Origin: JAAURS01 sp031362245
GTDB lineage: Bacteria > Cyanobacteriota > Cyanobacteriia > Thermosynechococcales > Thermosynechococcaceae
Assembly (NCBI GenBank): GCA_031362245.1
Contig: JANLSD010000168.1
Location: forward strand, 1 to 64,000
Reading direction: 5' to 3'
DNA length: 64,000 nucleotides
The notes under the pieces were generated by a model. The model worked only from the letters and a program-made list of their open reading frames with translations, had not been told where the DNA came from and did no database searches. The first letter of the stretch is position 1. Each line of letters opens with the position of its first letter. Of this stretch, positions 1-8,081 are shown one piece after another. The translations under genes were made by a program, and so were the position numbers.

Positions 1-286
1 GGGAGAGGGGCTAGGGGTGAGGGTCTTAAGATTGGCGCATTCACTCATGGGTTTCATTAAACCTCTGAAAACCGCTCTGAGCGGACTTGTGTGTACACGG
101 TAGCCTTGGTAAGGGGGGAAGAATATGGACTAGCTCCCTCCCCTTTACAAGGGGAGGGCTGGGGTGGGGTAATGCAGGGTGCTCAAGCTTAAACTCATCC
201 GTTATTTCAGACTTGTGTGTACACCGTAGCCAGAATTGGGGGGCTGGGGGGCTAATGCAGAATCCTCGATACTTTTTCAATCATCC
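1..286. repeat. Intergenic repeat region with 22-bp direct repeats and a hairpin
   Basis: No credible gene is visible here. A 22-bp element (gacttgtgtgtacac followed by sgtagcc) occurs at 84-105 and 210-231 with one mismatch. Between the copies, 136-158 forms a 10-bp stem (ccctcccctt/aaggggaggg) with a 3-nt loop, followed by GGGGTGGGGT. The two small ORFs across it are low-complexity readings of these repeats. It resembles the short palindromic repeat debris common between cyanobacterial genes. It lies just past the stop codon of the SRPBCC gene, so the hairpin might also end that transcript. Confidence 0.6.
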
Positions 287-739
287 CTAAGGCACACCAT
301 TTGCCTGATGCGCGATCGCGTAGGCTCGGAACCGATCCATATCCGCTTGCAGCGTTGATTCCACCACCTGCCCTAAAAATAGACCATCCATCCATCGCAA
401 AACCAACGGAATCTTAAACCCCACCGTCAACCGCACAATACTCCCATCCGCCTTGCGGTCATAAAACCGAATCGCGCCCTTATTCGGCAAACCATCCACC
501 GACTCCCACTGGATAATTTGATTCGACACTTCCTTTGTAATGCGCGAAAGCCACGTAAATTCAAAATTGCCACTCGCCAACTTCCAGCGCGATAACTCCG
601 GCTGATCGGCCTGCACCTTCACCGACTCAATCCACTTCATCCAGTTCGGCATTTGCTCCAGGTCAGACCAGAGCTGCCACACTGCATCCACGGAAACCGG
701 AAGCTCCACCTGAGCGCTATGTTCTAGCCATTCAGCCAT
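287..739 (-). CDS. SRPBCC (START-like, polyketide cyclase/dehydrase type) protein
   Basis: A protein of about 150 residues of the SRPBCC/START-like fold, which makes a hydrophobic ligand-binding pocket. The pattern is typical: an N-terminal strand (EHSAQVELPVSVDAVWQLWSD), a middle section with NWMKWIESV, and a long C-terminal helix. The ATG at 739 is preferred because the upstream extension begins with TTG and gives an atypical N-terminus. It lies 35 bp downstream of zds on the same strand, so co-transcription is likely. From memory, this zds-SRPBCC pairing recurs in cyanobacteria, and a role linked to carotenoids or another lipid ligand is plausible. The ligand is unknown; the fold assignment is firm. 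Confidence 0.8.
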   Translation of the reverse strand: MAEWLEHSAQVELPVSVDAVWQLWSDLEQMPNWMKWIESVKVQADQPELSRWKLASGNFEFTWLSRITKEVSNQIIQWESVDGLPNKGAIRFYDRKADGSIVRLTVGFKIPLVLRWMDGLFLGQVVESTLQADMDRFRAYAIAHQANGVP

Positions 740-774
740 AGTTGTGCGATCGCTCCAAAGGTTAAGCAAAAAAA

Positions 775-2250
775 TTAAGTCGCTAAAGCAGGCGTTCCTG
801 CGGCTTTGGATAATACATCCGCCTGCTCTAGGATAGCGCGGGCAGCCCTGCGGCCTGAGAGGGTGGCCCCTTCCATACTGTCAATATAGTCCTGCTGGGT
901 ATAGCTGCCAGACACAAAGAAATTGCTCACGGGCGTTTTTTGGTCAGGTCTGTAAGGATCCATCCCAGGCGCTTCTTGATACAAAGACTGAGCTAACTTG
1001 ACCACACTATACCAAGTCATATTCAGCTCCCGCGCTGAGGGGAACAGCTCATGGATTTGGGCCAGGGCATGCTGGGCGATCGCCTCATTGCTCATCTTAA
1101 TAAACGGATCGCCAGGGGTCAGCACCAGTTGAATGAGAGAACCCTGCCCTTCACGGTAGTAGTCCTTGGGGCTGGCTAAAGCCAAATCCGCAAAGCAGGA
1201 AAAATCCACATCAGAACTGTAGAGAAGGTTATTTAACCCCGCCGCATGGTCAAGCTGCTTGCGTTCTTTTTCATCTTGTAGCTCCGTCACCCAACCATCA
1301 AACCGCAGCTGCACCGTCGCCACCGGAACCGCCTTGAGCTTGTAGATATTGTCAAACTCAGGCCACTGTCGCCAAGCTGGGGGCACTAACTTCTGAATTC
1401 CTGGCACATCACAGGCCGCAACGTAGGCATCTGCCGTCACTGTTTCTTCGCTCTCATCTTTCGCAATGCGCAGACCCGTCACCCGTGTTTGGGCGCCCTC
1501 TCCTGCAAACAGCACCTCACGGGTTTGGCGGCGCGTGTGAACTTTCCCACCCCGTGCCTCAATGTAGTCTACCAAGGGTTTAATCAAATACTCGGCGGGG
1601 GAGCCTGCCAGTAGATTGAGTTTAGATGCCTCGGTTTTGGTGGCAAACATCAAAAAGATGGTCAGCATACACCGCGCCGAGATATTTTCCGTGTCGATGA
1701 AGCCAAGGGCCAGGGCGATCGGATCCCAGAGTTTACGGAGGCTTTGATTATTGCCCCCATGCGATCGAAACCAGTCCGCAAAGCTCATTCTGTCCAAAGA
1801 CCGAATCCACTTCATCGCCACTTCATAGCTGACCAGTCCTGGAACCACAGGACTAGTGCCTAGCGCCAATGCATTTCGAATTTTGTCTAACCAAGAAAGC
1901 TGATTGGTTGTAAAAAATGCCTTGAGTCCATTGAAGGGCGCACCCAACACAAACCGAAAATCAAGCTGCCCTAGCTTACCGCCTCGATTTACAAAGGTGT
2001 GGGTATGGGACTTCGGTAGCAGATTATCAAAGGAACCCACTTTGCGCATGAGTTCAAACAAATTGGCATAGTTAAAGAAAAAGACATGCAGCCCCATCTC
2101 AATATGGTTGCCATCAGGGTCTACCCAACTCCCAGCTTTGCCGCCCACAAACGGACGGGACTCAAATAGCTCAACTTCATGGCCTGCATCAACGAGGTCA
2201 ATTGCAGTCACTAGTCCTGCCAACCCTGCACCAATAATGGCAACCCGCAT
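775..2250 (-). CDS. zds: 9,9'-di-cis-zeta-carotene desaturase
   Basis: This FAD-dependent desaturase converts zeta-carotene through neurosporene towards lycopene in plant/cyanobacterial-type carotenoid synthesis, at the thylakoid or plasma membrane. The N-terminus carries a Rossmann dinucleotide motif (residues 5-11, IGAGLAG) followed by an acidic residue at the end of the second strand (LFESRPFVGGKAGSW). The C-terminus has the desaturase signature FFVSGSYTQQDYIDSMEGA. At 491 residues it is full length for Zds. Zds is favoured over phytoene desaturase because of the AGLNNLLYSSDVDFSCFADLALASP segment and the length. The start codon at 2250 is followed directly by the FAD motif. The SRPBCC gene follows on the same strand. 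Confidence 0.93.
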   Translation of the reverse strand: MRVAIIGAGLAGLVTAIDLVDAGHEVELFESRPFVGGKAGSWVDPDGNHIEMGLHVFFFNYANLFELMRKVGSFDNLLPKSHTHTFVNRGGKLGQLDFRFVLGAPFNGLKAFFTTNQLSWLDKIRNALALGTSPVVPGLVSYEVAMKWIRSLDRMSFADWFRSHGGNNQSLRKLWDPIALALGFIDTENISARCMLTIFLMFATKTEASKLNLLAGSPAEYLIKPLVDYIEARGGKVHTRRQTREVLFAGEGAQTRVTGLRIAKDESEETVTADAYVAACDVPGIQKLVPPAWRQWPEFDNIYKLKAVPVATVQLRFDGWVTELQDEKERKQLDHAAGLNNLLYSSDVDFSCFADLALASPKDYYREGQGSLIQLVLTPGDPFIKMSNEAIAQHALAQIHELFPSARELNMTWYSVVKLAQSLYQEAPGMDPYRPDQKTPVSNFFVSGSYTQQDYIDSMEGATLSGRRAARAILEQADVLSKAAGTPALAT

Positions 2251-2465
2251 GTCTTTCTACTCAGCCAATTTTCTTTACATATTGTAATAGGAATGGGGAA
2301 TGCAGTACATCTATTCTTCGTATTGCTTTATTTATATGGATCACAGCAGACAATCCACTTTCTCATAGGTTTTTCTTGATGTGGGGCAAAATTGTTGACC
2401 GCGACTTCTGCGCTAGCTCGTTTGGGTACTATTAGAGAAAGACTCACCATCTGGGGTAGCGACTT

Positions 2466-3722
2466 GTGGCTGAACGGGCTAACGATGAAATTCTTCAACT
2501 TGCGGGCCAGGGGAATTTACAGGCTTTGTCGGTCTACTTAAACCGCCACCTGATTCCCAGTGGCGCTCACGTCAAAGTCAAGCAAAAAGACGAGGCTTTG
2601 CACGTCCTGATTGTTGTGATGTCAGAGTCTGAGCATTCAGAACTCATCAAATCAGTACAAGATCTATTAATTAATCTACATCCCATACATATTAAGCGCG
2701 TTAAGGTCTACACACAAGTTTTAGGCCAGAAGAAAGCGAACCTGAAGGAGCAGTTTTCAATATCCTCTACGGCTGAACCCCAGTCCGTTAGACCACCAAC
2801 GGGATATTCAGGGGTGCCCAAGGGTGTACAGCCCCAAGTTTCGATATCTCAACCGGTTGCTTCCGTCCCTTCATCGGCTGAGGCCAAGAGAGCAGTCTCT
2901 AGTGGCGCTAATGCTTTCAAGGTAAGTTCGCCCTCGACCAAGGAACCAGCCACAAAGGCTCGACGCTATTCGGTTGCAGAGTTTCTTGCCCAGGCCAACA
3001 ATATCGATGATTTGAGAGTGCTGGCAACGCATCCTTTTTTTACGGGCATTTGTCCCCACTGCGGGCATTCATTTCCGCAGCTCAGTTCGCCCCCGCTTTA
3101 CTGGGATTGTGCAGATTGTGGATGGCAAGATGACCTAAATCCAGTAATGTCATCAGAGGATCTGTCTGAGGACAGCAGCCAAATTTCTTTAAGTGAAAGC
3201 AAACGGCTAGGAGACTATTTGGTTGAAGCAGGTCTTCTGACGGAGGTTCAGATTGAAGTTGCCTTGGCGGATCAGGTGACAACAAATCTTCGGTTTGGAG
3301 ACGTTCTGATTCAACGCGGATGGGTCAAGGAAGAAACCATCGAATATCTGATGGCGAAGGTTGTTTTGCCAGAACGCACAGGATTGCAAAATGCGGCTTC
3401 TTATTTGGAGTCGAGCCGAAATTTGTTAAAGACGCTGTTTAAGGTTCGCGCCACGTCACAGGTTCCTAATTCTTTACTGTTGGGTCCTCCAACCATTGCG
3501 ATCGAGCATTCTGTTGTGATTCAAGAATTGAGGCAAGAACATAGCGTCAGCAAACCGAAGGTTAGCCCTACTCCACCGGTTGCCCCAGTGATACCTGTTG
3601 TGGTCCCTAAATCATTGCCTTTTCCGTCAGGCAAGCTTGCGAATGAGCGCGAAACACTGATTTTGCCAGATATTGAGTTGGATGAGCTAGATTCTTATCT
3701 AAATGGATCTCAAAATCAATAG
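2466..3722 (+). CDS. Zinc-ribbon protein with a GspE-N/MshEN-like domain, function unknown
   Basis: A 418-residue protein with a GTG start. Residues 1-100 form a compact alpha/beta domain seen in other cyanobacterial proteins. Residues 100-165 are a Ser/Pro-rich linker. A CxxC...CxxC zinc ribbon uses Cys 196, 199, 215 and 218. Residues about 246-305 (RLGDYLVEAGLLTEVQIEVALADQ...) resemble the N-terminal domain of type II secretion/type IV pilus ATPases (T2SSE_N or MshEN), which in some family members binds c-di-GMP. The tail is Pro-rich and ends in acidic residues. There is no ATPase core, so this is not a motor. A regulatory or adaptor role is possible but unproven. It is divergent from zds across a 215-bp gap. 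Confidence 0.65.
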   Translation: MAERANDEILQLAGQGNLQALSVYLNRHLIPSGAHVKVKQKDEALHVLIVVMSESEHSELIKSVQDLLINLHPIHIKRVKVYTQVLGQKKANLKEQFSISSTAEPQSVRPPTGYSGVPKGVQPQVSISQPVASVPSSAEAKRAVSSGANAFKVSSPSTKEPATKARRYSVAEFLAQANNIDDLRVLATHPFFTGICPHCGHSFPQLSSPPLYWDCADCGWQDDLNPVMSSEDLSEDSSQISLSESKRLGDYLVEAGLLTEVQIEVALADQVTTNLRFGDVLIQRGWVKEETIEYLMAKVVLPERTGLQNAASYLESSRNLLKTLFKVRATSQVPNSLLLGPPTIAIEHSVVIQELRQEHSVSKPKVSPTPPVAPVIPVVVPKSLPFPSGKLANERETLILPDIELDELDSYLNGSQNQ

Positions 3723-3767
3723 TGCAGCGTCATGTCATAAATTTACGGTTGAGCGATCGCGTTGCAC

Positions 3768-3791
3768 GGGGTAGACATATAGGTCTACCCC
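3768..3791. repeat. Short palindrome
   Basis: A 9-bp stem (ggggtagac/gtctacccc) around a 6-nt centre, 45 bp after the preceding stop codon. It could act as a weak terminator, but there is no T-run. It resembles the GTAGGGG-type repeats dispersed in cyanobacterial genomes. Confidence 0.5.
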
Positions 3792-3885
3792 TACGGGGAT
3801 GGGTCACACCCTTCACCCATGAATTTTTGCGATCGCAATCAGCTAAAAATTGGAGCTGTCACCCCGATTAAATCCAGAATGTTGG

Positions 3886-3931
3886 TAGGGGCAAACCTAG
3901 GTGGTTGACCTATGCAGGGTGATTGCCCCTA
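3886..3931. repeat. Inverted repeat (taggggcaa...ttgccccta)
   Basis: Perfect 9-bp arms enclose a 28-nt interior that itself contains the palindrome acctaggt. It lies 27 bp beyond the glutaredoxin stop codon, between convergent genes. It is probably a dispersed intergenic repeat, possibly also a transcript end. Confidence 0.5.
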
Positions 3932-3957
3932 TCGCGCCCTGGATTGAAGTTGCGATC

Positions 3958-4281
3958 TTAAGAGGCTAAAGCGACCTCTACCATTTGCTGGAGTTCGCCC
4001 TGCTGATATAGCTCAATTAAGACATCTGAACCGCCCACAAATTCGCCATTGATATAAACCTGGGGAATCGTAGGCCAATTTGAATATTCTTTGATACCTT
4101 GGCGAATATCAGCATCTTGCAGTACATCCACGGTTTCGTAGGGTGCGCCAAGGGAGTTAAGAATTTGAACTGTATTGTTTGAAAACCCGCATTGGGGCAT
4201 CAGTTTAGAACCTTTCATGAAAACAACAATTTTGTTGCTTTTGACGACTTCGTCAATGCGTGTTTGTAGTTCGGGGGTCAT
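3958..4281 (-). CDS. grxD: Monothiol glutaredoxin, Grx4/Grx5 type (CGFS)
   Basis: A 107-residue single-domain monothiol glutaredoxin. The CGFS active site is at residues 31-34, preceded by the MKGSK loop. Downstream are the WPTIPQVYINGEFVGGSDVL segment (TIP cis-proline and GG) that binds glutathione and a bridging [2Fe-2S] cluster. The family carries and inserts Fe-S clusters in the cytosol and partners with BolA proteins. The bolA gene lies 150 bp upstream on the same strand, which supports a Grx-BolA iron-sulfur unit. Length and motifs are normal. Confidence 0.93.
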   Translation of the reverse strand: MTPELQTRIDEVVKSNKIVVFMKGSKLMPQCGFSNNTVQILNSLGAPYETVDVLQDADIRQGIKEYSNWPTIPQVYINGEFVGGSDVLIELYQQGELQQMVEVALAS

Positions 4282-4431
4282 AAAAATATGCTCTTTGAGT
4301 CAGGACACAATCAATTAAAACAGGGGACGATAAGCGGAGATTTGGGGTGGAGCGAACGAAGTCACAACAGCGTTAACAGGGATTCGTATTGAAGGCTTAA
4401 CGATGGACGGACGCTCGGTGCGTCACCGCGC

Positions 4432-4704
4432 TCAAACATTGGCGATCGCCGCGTCCCCAACTTCAGCCCATTTTTCGGGTGTATAGGTTTTGAGTGCAAA
4501 GGCATGAATTTGATCCGTCGCCATCGCCTGATTCACTGCACCGTAAACCAAACGATGTTGCTGGACCAAGGATTTTCCAGCGAATACAGCAGAGACAACC
4601 GTCACCTGATAGTGATCGCCACCCCCTGTTAAATCTTGAACCAAGACTTCTGCATCGGGCAATCCAGCATGGATTAACTGTTGAACCTCATCTGGCCTGA
4701 TCAT
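4432..4704 (-). CDS. bolA: BolA/IbaG family protein
   Basis: A 90-residue BolA-fold protein: an N-terminal helix (IRPDEVQQLIHAGLPDAEVLVQ), a DLTGGGDHYQVTVVS strand pair, the LVQQHRLVYGAV helix and an invariant His-Ala-containing end (DQIHAFALKTYTPEKW). BolA proteins bind CGFS glutaredoxins and share a [2Fe-2S] cluster through a conserved histidine, affecting iron homeostasis and Fe-S delivery. The neighbouring grxD gene on the same strand fits this. The small size and the form of the GGGDHY loop are closer to the BolA2/IbaG subgroup than to the morphogene BolA. Confidence 0.88.
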   Translation of the reverse strand: MIRPDEVQQLIHAGLPDAEVLVQDLTGGGDHYQVTVVSAVFAGKSLVQQHRLVYGAVNQAMATDQIHAFALKTYTPEKWAEVGDAAIANV

Positions 4705-4768
4705 AAACGCAACCTTACTCCATCGACATCTACTTCAACCTTAGCGTTTGTCGGTGAATGGTGGCTGA

Positions 4769-5395
4769 TTACTTTTTAGGCGCAGGGGCAGCGGATGGGG
4801 TTCTGGGGTACGGAACATTCACAAAACCAAGCTCAAACAACTGCTGATAGGACTTTGTGCCCAGGTCACGGCTTGGATTTTGGCTACGAATAATTTCGAT
4901 CAAAAGCGGGATAGCCAGCTCCGGTTTGTTTTGTGCCCGATAGACGAGTGCCAACTGATAGGTGGACTGGTCACGGACTTGGGCCGCAGCTAAAGCCTGT
5001 TGCCGCAGACTGTCTGAAGCACGGTTGTCAACGCCGAGGAAAGACCCCGCAAGGGCCTGGTAAAAGTTGGAAAGCTGATTGGAGAGTTGTCGGGCATCCT
5101 GTAACTTGGAGGCGGCTAGGCTATAGTTTTGCCCAGAGACGGCACTTTCTGCTTCTCTCAGCAGGCGTTGGGAGGCTTCAATACTAAAGAGTCCGCCTTG
5201 TCCGCCAGAGGGGCTAATGATTTGTACGTTGCTTGGCACCGCAGGCTGGCCTGCACCACTGCCGTTAAAGTCTCCTGCTTTTTGAGCCTGGGCCACTGCG
5301 GAAGACAGTAAGACCACTAACGAAGATACTGCTGAGACAGCTTTAAGCCCTAGGGTACGCTGCCGCTGTCCACCAACCATTCCAAATGACACCAT
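4769..5395 (-). CDS. Secreted helical-repeat (TPR-like) protein, unknown function
   Basis: About 208 residues when started at the ATG at 5395, which places a clear signal peptide at the N-terminus (basic QRQR stretch, hydrophobic AVSAVSSLVVLLSSAVAQA, AQA cleavage-like site). The mature part has Gly/Ser-rich spacing, then paired helices (LREAESAVSGQNYSLAASKLQDARQLSNQL and QLALVYRAQNKPELAIPLLIEII) resembling TPR units, and ends with a Pro/Ala/Lys tail. It is probably periplasmic. The longer reading starting at 5515 runs through a tandem repeat and delays the signal peptide, so it is disfavoured. It is divergent from nadD. Confidence 0.6.
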   Translation of the reverse strand: MVSFGMVGGQRQRTLGLKAVSAVSSLVVLLSSAVAQAQKAGDFNGSGAGQPAVPSNVQIISPSGGQGGLFSIEASQRLLREAESAVSGQNYSLAASKLQDARQLSNQLSNFYQALAGSFLGVDNRASDSLRQQALAAAQVRDQSTYQLALVYRAQNKPELAIPLLIEIIRSQNPSRDLGTKSYQQLFELGFVNVPYPRTPSAAPAPKK

Positions 5396-5408
5396 GAATG
5401 CACTCTGT

Positions 5409-5438
5409 AATTTGTCTGAATAGAATTTGTCTGAATAG
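5409..5438. repeat. Perfect 15-bp tandem duplication upstream of the secreted protein
   Basis: The unit aatttgtctgaatag is repeated twice without mismatch. It lies 14-43 bp upstream of the preferred ATG at 5395, in the likely 5' leader or promoter. In the longer reading it would encode a duplicated YSDK segment. Confidence 0.75.
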
Positions 5439-5598
5439 ATATGTTGAGGCAAAATTTGTAAGCGATAAGCTCCGAAACATCTTATCACCTGAAGCTTCGG
5501 TGAGCTTACCTCCATTTTTAAGCTTGCTTAACCGGAATGTTGACGTTTAGTCTACTCAAAAATGTTCCAAGCCCTCATCTATCCCCATAATGGAGTTT

Positions 5599-6186
5599 AT
5601 GGTTCAAATTGCACTTTTTGGCACTAGTGCCGATCCGCCCACGACTGGCCATCAGGCGATTGTGGAGTGGCTGGCCACGCGCTTTGATACAGTGGCGGTT
5701 TGGGCTGCTGATAATCCTTTTAAGTCAGGCCAAACGCCGTTGCTGCATCGGCGGGCAATGCTGGCGTTGCTGCTGGAGGCGGTGGGACAGCGATATTCTA
5801 ACATCCAGGTCTGTCCCCATCTAAGCGATGCAAGATCGCTCAACTCAGTTCATCTCGCCCAAAAAGAGTGGCCCGATGCTCAGCTTGTTTTGGTGGTGGG
5901 TTCTGATGTGCTGGTCTCTTTGCCAAGCTGGTACCGCATTGATGAACTGCTAAAGGTTGTCCATCTTCAGATTGTGCCGCGTCCAGGGTTTGCTGTGGAC
6001 AGTGCCGATCTGGCTGCACTGAAAGCCCTAGGTGCACAACTCTCGGTGGCAGCAGATTTTATTGGCCCAGATGTGTCGTCTACGGCCTATCGGCAGATGA
6101 AGACAGAGGAGGTGATGATTCCGGCGATCGCCACTTACATCCGCCACCACGGTCTCTACGATTGGGTGAATCGCAGCCCATCTTGA
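5599..6186 (+). CDS. nadD: Nicotinate-nucleotide adenylyltransferase
   Basis: Converts nicotinate mononucleotide and ATP to deamido-NAD in NAD synthesis. The nucleotidyltransferase signature sits at the start (ALFGTSADPPTTGHQAIV), with the usual GxFDPxHxGH motif modified to GTSADPPTTGH. The C-terminal ISSTxxR-type motif appears as VSSTAYRQM. At about 195 residues it is of normal length. The ATG at 5599 puts the motif at the family's usual position; 5590 is an alternative. The last enzyme of the pathway (nadE) is in the same window at 11998-13701. Confidence 0.85.
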   Translation: MVQIALFGTSADPPTTGHQAIVEWLATRFDTVAVWAADNPFKSGQTPLLHRRAMLALLLEAVGQRYSNIQVCPHLSDARSLNSVHLAQKEWPDAQLVLVVGSDVLVSLPSWYRIDELLKVVHLQIVPRPGFAVDSADLAALKALGAQLSVAADFIGPDVSSTAYRQMKTEEVMIPAIATYIRHHGLYDWVNRSPS

Positions 6187-6248
6187 TCCGGTGGTTCTCT
6201 CGGCATCCTAAAATCAAGATTAAGTACGCTAACCCCTTAGAGAGCGCA

Positions 6249-7205
6249 ATGACCGCAAAACTAAAGCCCGACTGGGCTGGCGAAAACCTTCTGTCTCAGG
6301 TTGTGAATGGGCTGATTAAAACAAAGCCCGTTTACAGGTTAATGAAGCAACAGGCCCGCAAGGTGCTGATTAACACTGCTGAAAAAAACGGCATTCCCTG
6401 GCGGCAGACTGTGCAGGACTTTGAAGCTTCGGGCATTCAAAACCAGTTAGGGGACGTGACCGACTCCAGCGTCACCTATCCTGACTACTACAATGTTCCG
6501 TTCCATGCCTACGATGAGGGCAACCTGTGTTGGTTAGCTGCCTTTGAGGCAGAGTCTGCCACCTATTCAATGGCAATGCGGGTGTGGCTAGCGGAAAAAC
6601 TCACTTGGCAATCGGCTCAGGATCGACTGCGATCGAGTTTTCATGGGGTGCTAGCAACTCATGGCCCAGATCAGGTGAAGGATATTCTGGATATTGGCTG
6701 CTCTGTGGGCATTTCGACGCTCACGCTGCACCACTACTATGCCAGCCGAGCACAGGGTTCTCCCGTCAATACGGTGGGCTTAGATCTTTCGCCCTATATG
6801 CTGTCGGTAGCTCAGGTGCGGGATACGCACAAGGAAGTGAGCCAATGGGTACATGGGAAGGGAGAGGCGACCGGATTTACGGATCAATCTTTTGATTTAA
6901 TTACACTCCAGTTTTTGATCCATGAGCTACCCCGTGAGGCGAGTGGTGCGGTGTTTGCAGAGGCGCTGCGGTTGCTGCGGCCCGGTGGATGTTTGGCGAT
7001 TGTGGATAACAATCCACAATCACCTGTGATTCAGAATTTGCCGCCTGTTCTGTTTACGCTGATGAAAAGTACGGAACCTTGGAGTGATGACTATTACACC
7101 TTTGATGTGGAAGCGGCCTTGACCAATGCAGGGTTTGAAATGCCCATTACGGTTGCCAGTGATCCACGCCATCGAACGATTGTGGCAAAGAAAGCTGGCG
7201 TTTAG
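6249..7205 (+). CDS. Class I SAM-dependent methyltransferase
   Basis: About 318 residues. Motif I of the Rossmann methyltransferase fold is visible (DILDIGCSVGISTLTL), followed by VGLDLSPYMLSVAQ (motif II acidic residue) and FDLITLQFLIHELP (motif IV) with LRLLRPGGCLAIVDNN (post-motif). This is the Methyltransf_11/25 pattern. The N-terminal 130 residues are helical and carry no recognised domain. The ATG at 6249 is preferred over a reading that overlaps nadD by 25 bp. The substrate is unknown. It is closely downstream of nadD, but a functional link is not evident. Confidence 0.8.
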   Translation: MTAKLKPDWAGENLLSQVVNGLIKTKPVYRLMKQQARKVLINTAEKNGIPWRQTVQDFEASGIQNQLGDVTDSSVTYPDYYNVPFHAYDEGNLCWLAAFEAESATYSMAMRVWLAEKLTWQSAQDRLRSSFHGVLATHGPDQVKDILDIGCSVGISTLTLHHYYASRAQGSPVNTVGLDLSPYMLSVAQVRDTHKEVSQWVHGKGEATGFTDQSFDLITLQFLIHELPREASGAVFAEALRLLRPGGCLAIVDNNPQSPVIQNLPPVLFTLMKSTEPWSDDYYTFDVEAALTNAGFEMPITVASDPRHRTIVAKKAGV

Positions 7206-7323
7206 GTTCTACAGAAAATTGACAGCCTGCTTTTTGAATCGGTTCAGTAATTTATACAGGAAACATATTTTAGTCCCTATAATAGGACTGTGCATTAGGT
7301 ACTTGCTATAAGGTCTAATTTCT

Positions 7324-7557
7324 ATGATCCAGGCTAAGTTTAGTTTGGATACTGCCCAAATTGCCTTTCTGGAGCAGCATCAAACTTACGGATTTAAAGA
7401 TAAAAGTGAAGCCGTTCGCTTTGCACTCCAATCGTTGCAGCAAAGCTTACAGCAGAAGCATCTTGAGGATTCTGCCGACCTATATGCTCAGCTCTACGAA
7501 GAAGATCCAGAGATGAGAAGCTTAGCTGAAACGGCATTGGTAGGATGGCCTGAATGA
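7324..7557 (+). CDS. Ribbon-helix-helix antitoxin of a MazEF-like module
   Basis: 77 residues. The N-terminus reads as a ribbon-helix-helix DNA-binding unit (a strand QAKFSLD, then helices AQIAFLEQHQTYGFKDKSEAVRFALQSLQQ). The acidic C-terminus (EDPEMRSLAETALVGWPE) is the usual toxin-wrapping part. Its stop codon overlaps the toxin start (ATGA at 7554-7557), which is classic for antitoxin-toxin pairs and implies translational coupling. Antitoxins of this type usually autorepress their own promoter; a candidate -10 (tataag) lies just upstream at about 7308-7313. Confidence 0.75.
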   Translation: MIQAKFSLDTAQIAFLEQHQTYGFKDKSEAVRFALQSLQQSLQQKHLEDSADLYAQLYEEDPEMRSLAETALVGWPE

Positions 7558-7910
7558 CGACCTTGTCACGGGGCATGATTATTGATGTTGACTTAGAACC
7601 AACGAAAGGATCGGAAACGGGGAAAGTCCGGCCCTGCGTTATTGTCACCAATGACACCTATAACGAGCGTGTTCCTATTATTCAAGTTGTGCCCTTGACG
7701 GAATGGAACCCTAAGAAGGCAAGAATCCAGACCAATATTGAAATTGAACCTTCTCCACAAAACGGACTCACCAAGCGATCCATTGCCGATTGTTTGCAAA
7801 CCCGCCCCGTCGATCATCGCTCCCGAATGGTGGGAATCCGAGGCACTATGGAGCCTGAAATCCTGGCAAGAATTGACCAGTCCCTTAAGATCGTTTTTGC
7901 GCTCAATTAA
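7554..7910 (+). CDS. MazF/PemK-type endoribonuclease toxin
   Basis: 118 residues of the MazF/PemK fold. The N-terminus has the RGMIIDVDLEPTKGSETGKVRPCVIVTND pattern (G-E/D-VRPxVIVxND), with the RP pair and strand order conserved. Further on are IIQVVPLT and the NGLTKRSIADCLQTRPVD segment carrying the conserved Ser. MazF toxins cut mRNA at short sequences to arrest growth; the antitoxin upstream neutralises them. The gene is intact and of normal length, so the module is probably functional. It sits alone among housekeeping genes. Confidence 0.85.
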   Translation: MTTLSRGMIIDVDLEPTKGSETGKVRPCVIVTNDTYNERVPIIQVVPLTEWNPKKARIQTNIEIEPSPQNGLTKRSIADCLQTRPVDHRSRMVGIRGTMEPEILARIDQSLKIVFALN

Positions 7911-8081
7911 TGATTCGTTTGTCTAGTGCTGTGCGATCGCCCTGCTCTTACTCCAGCTAAAACACTTTTGCCTAGAGTTTCTTGATTTCTGGAATACTCA
8001 TAGAAATATTTTTGAACCATTTCTTGAGCAAGCATTACACAATAGAAGAGAACCTCTACTTATGGGACATAGAGAAAAACT

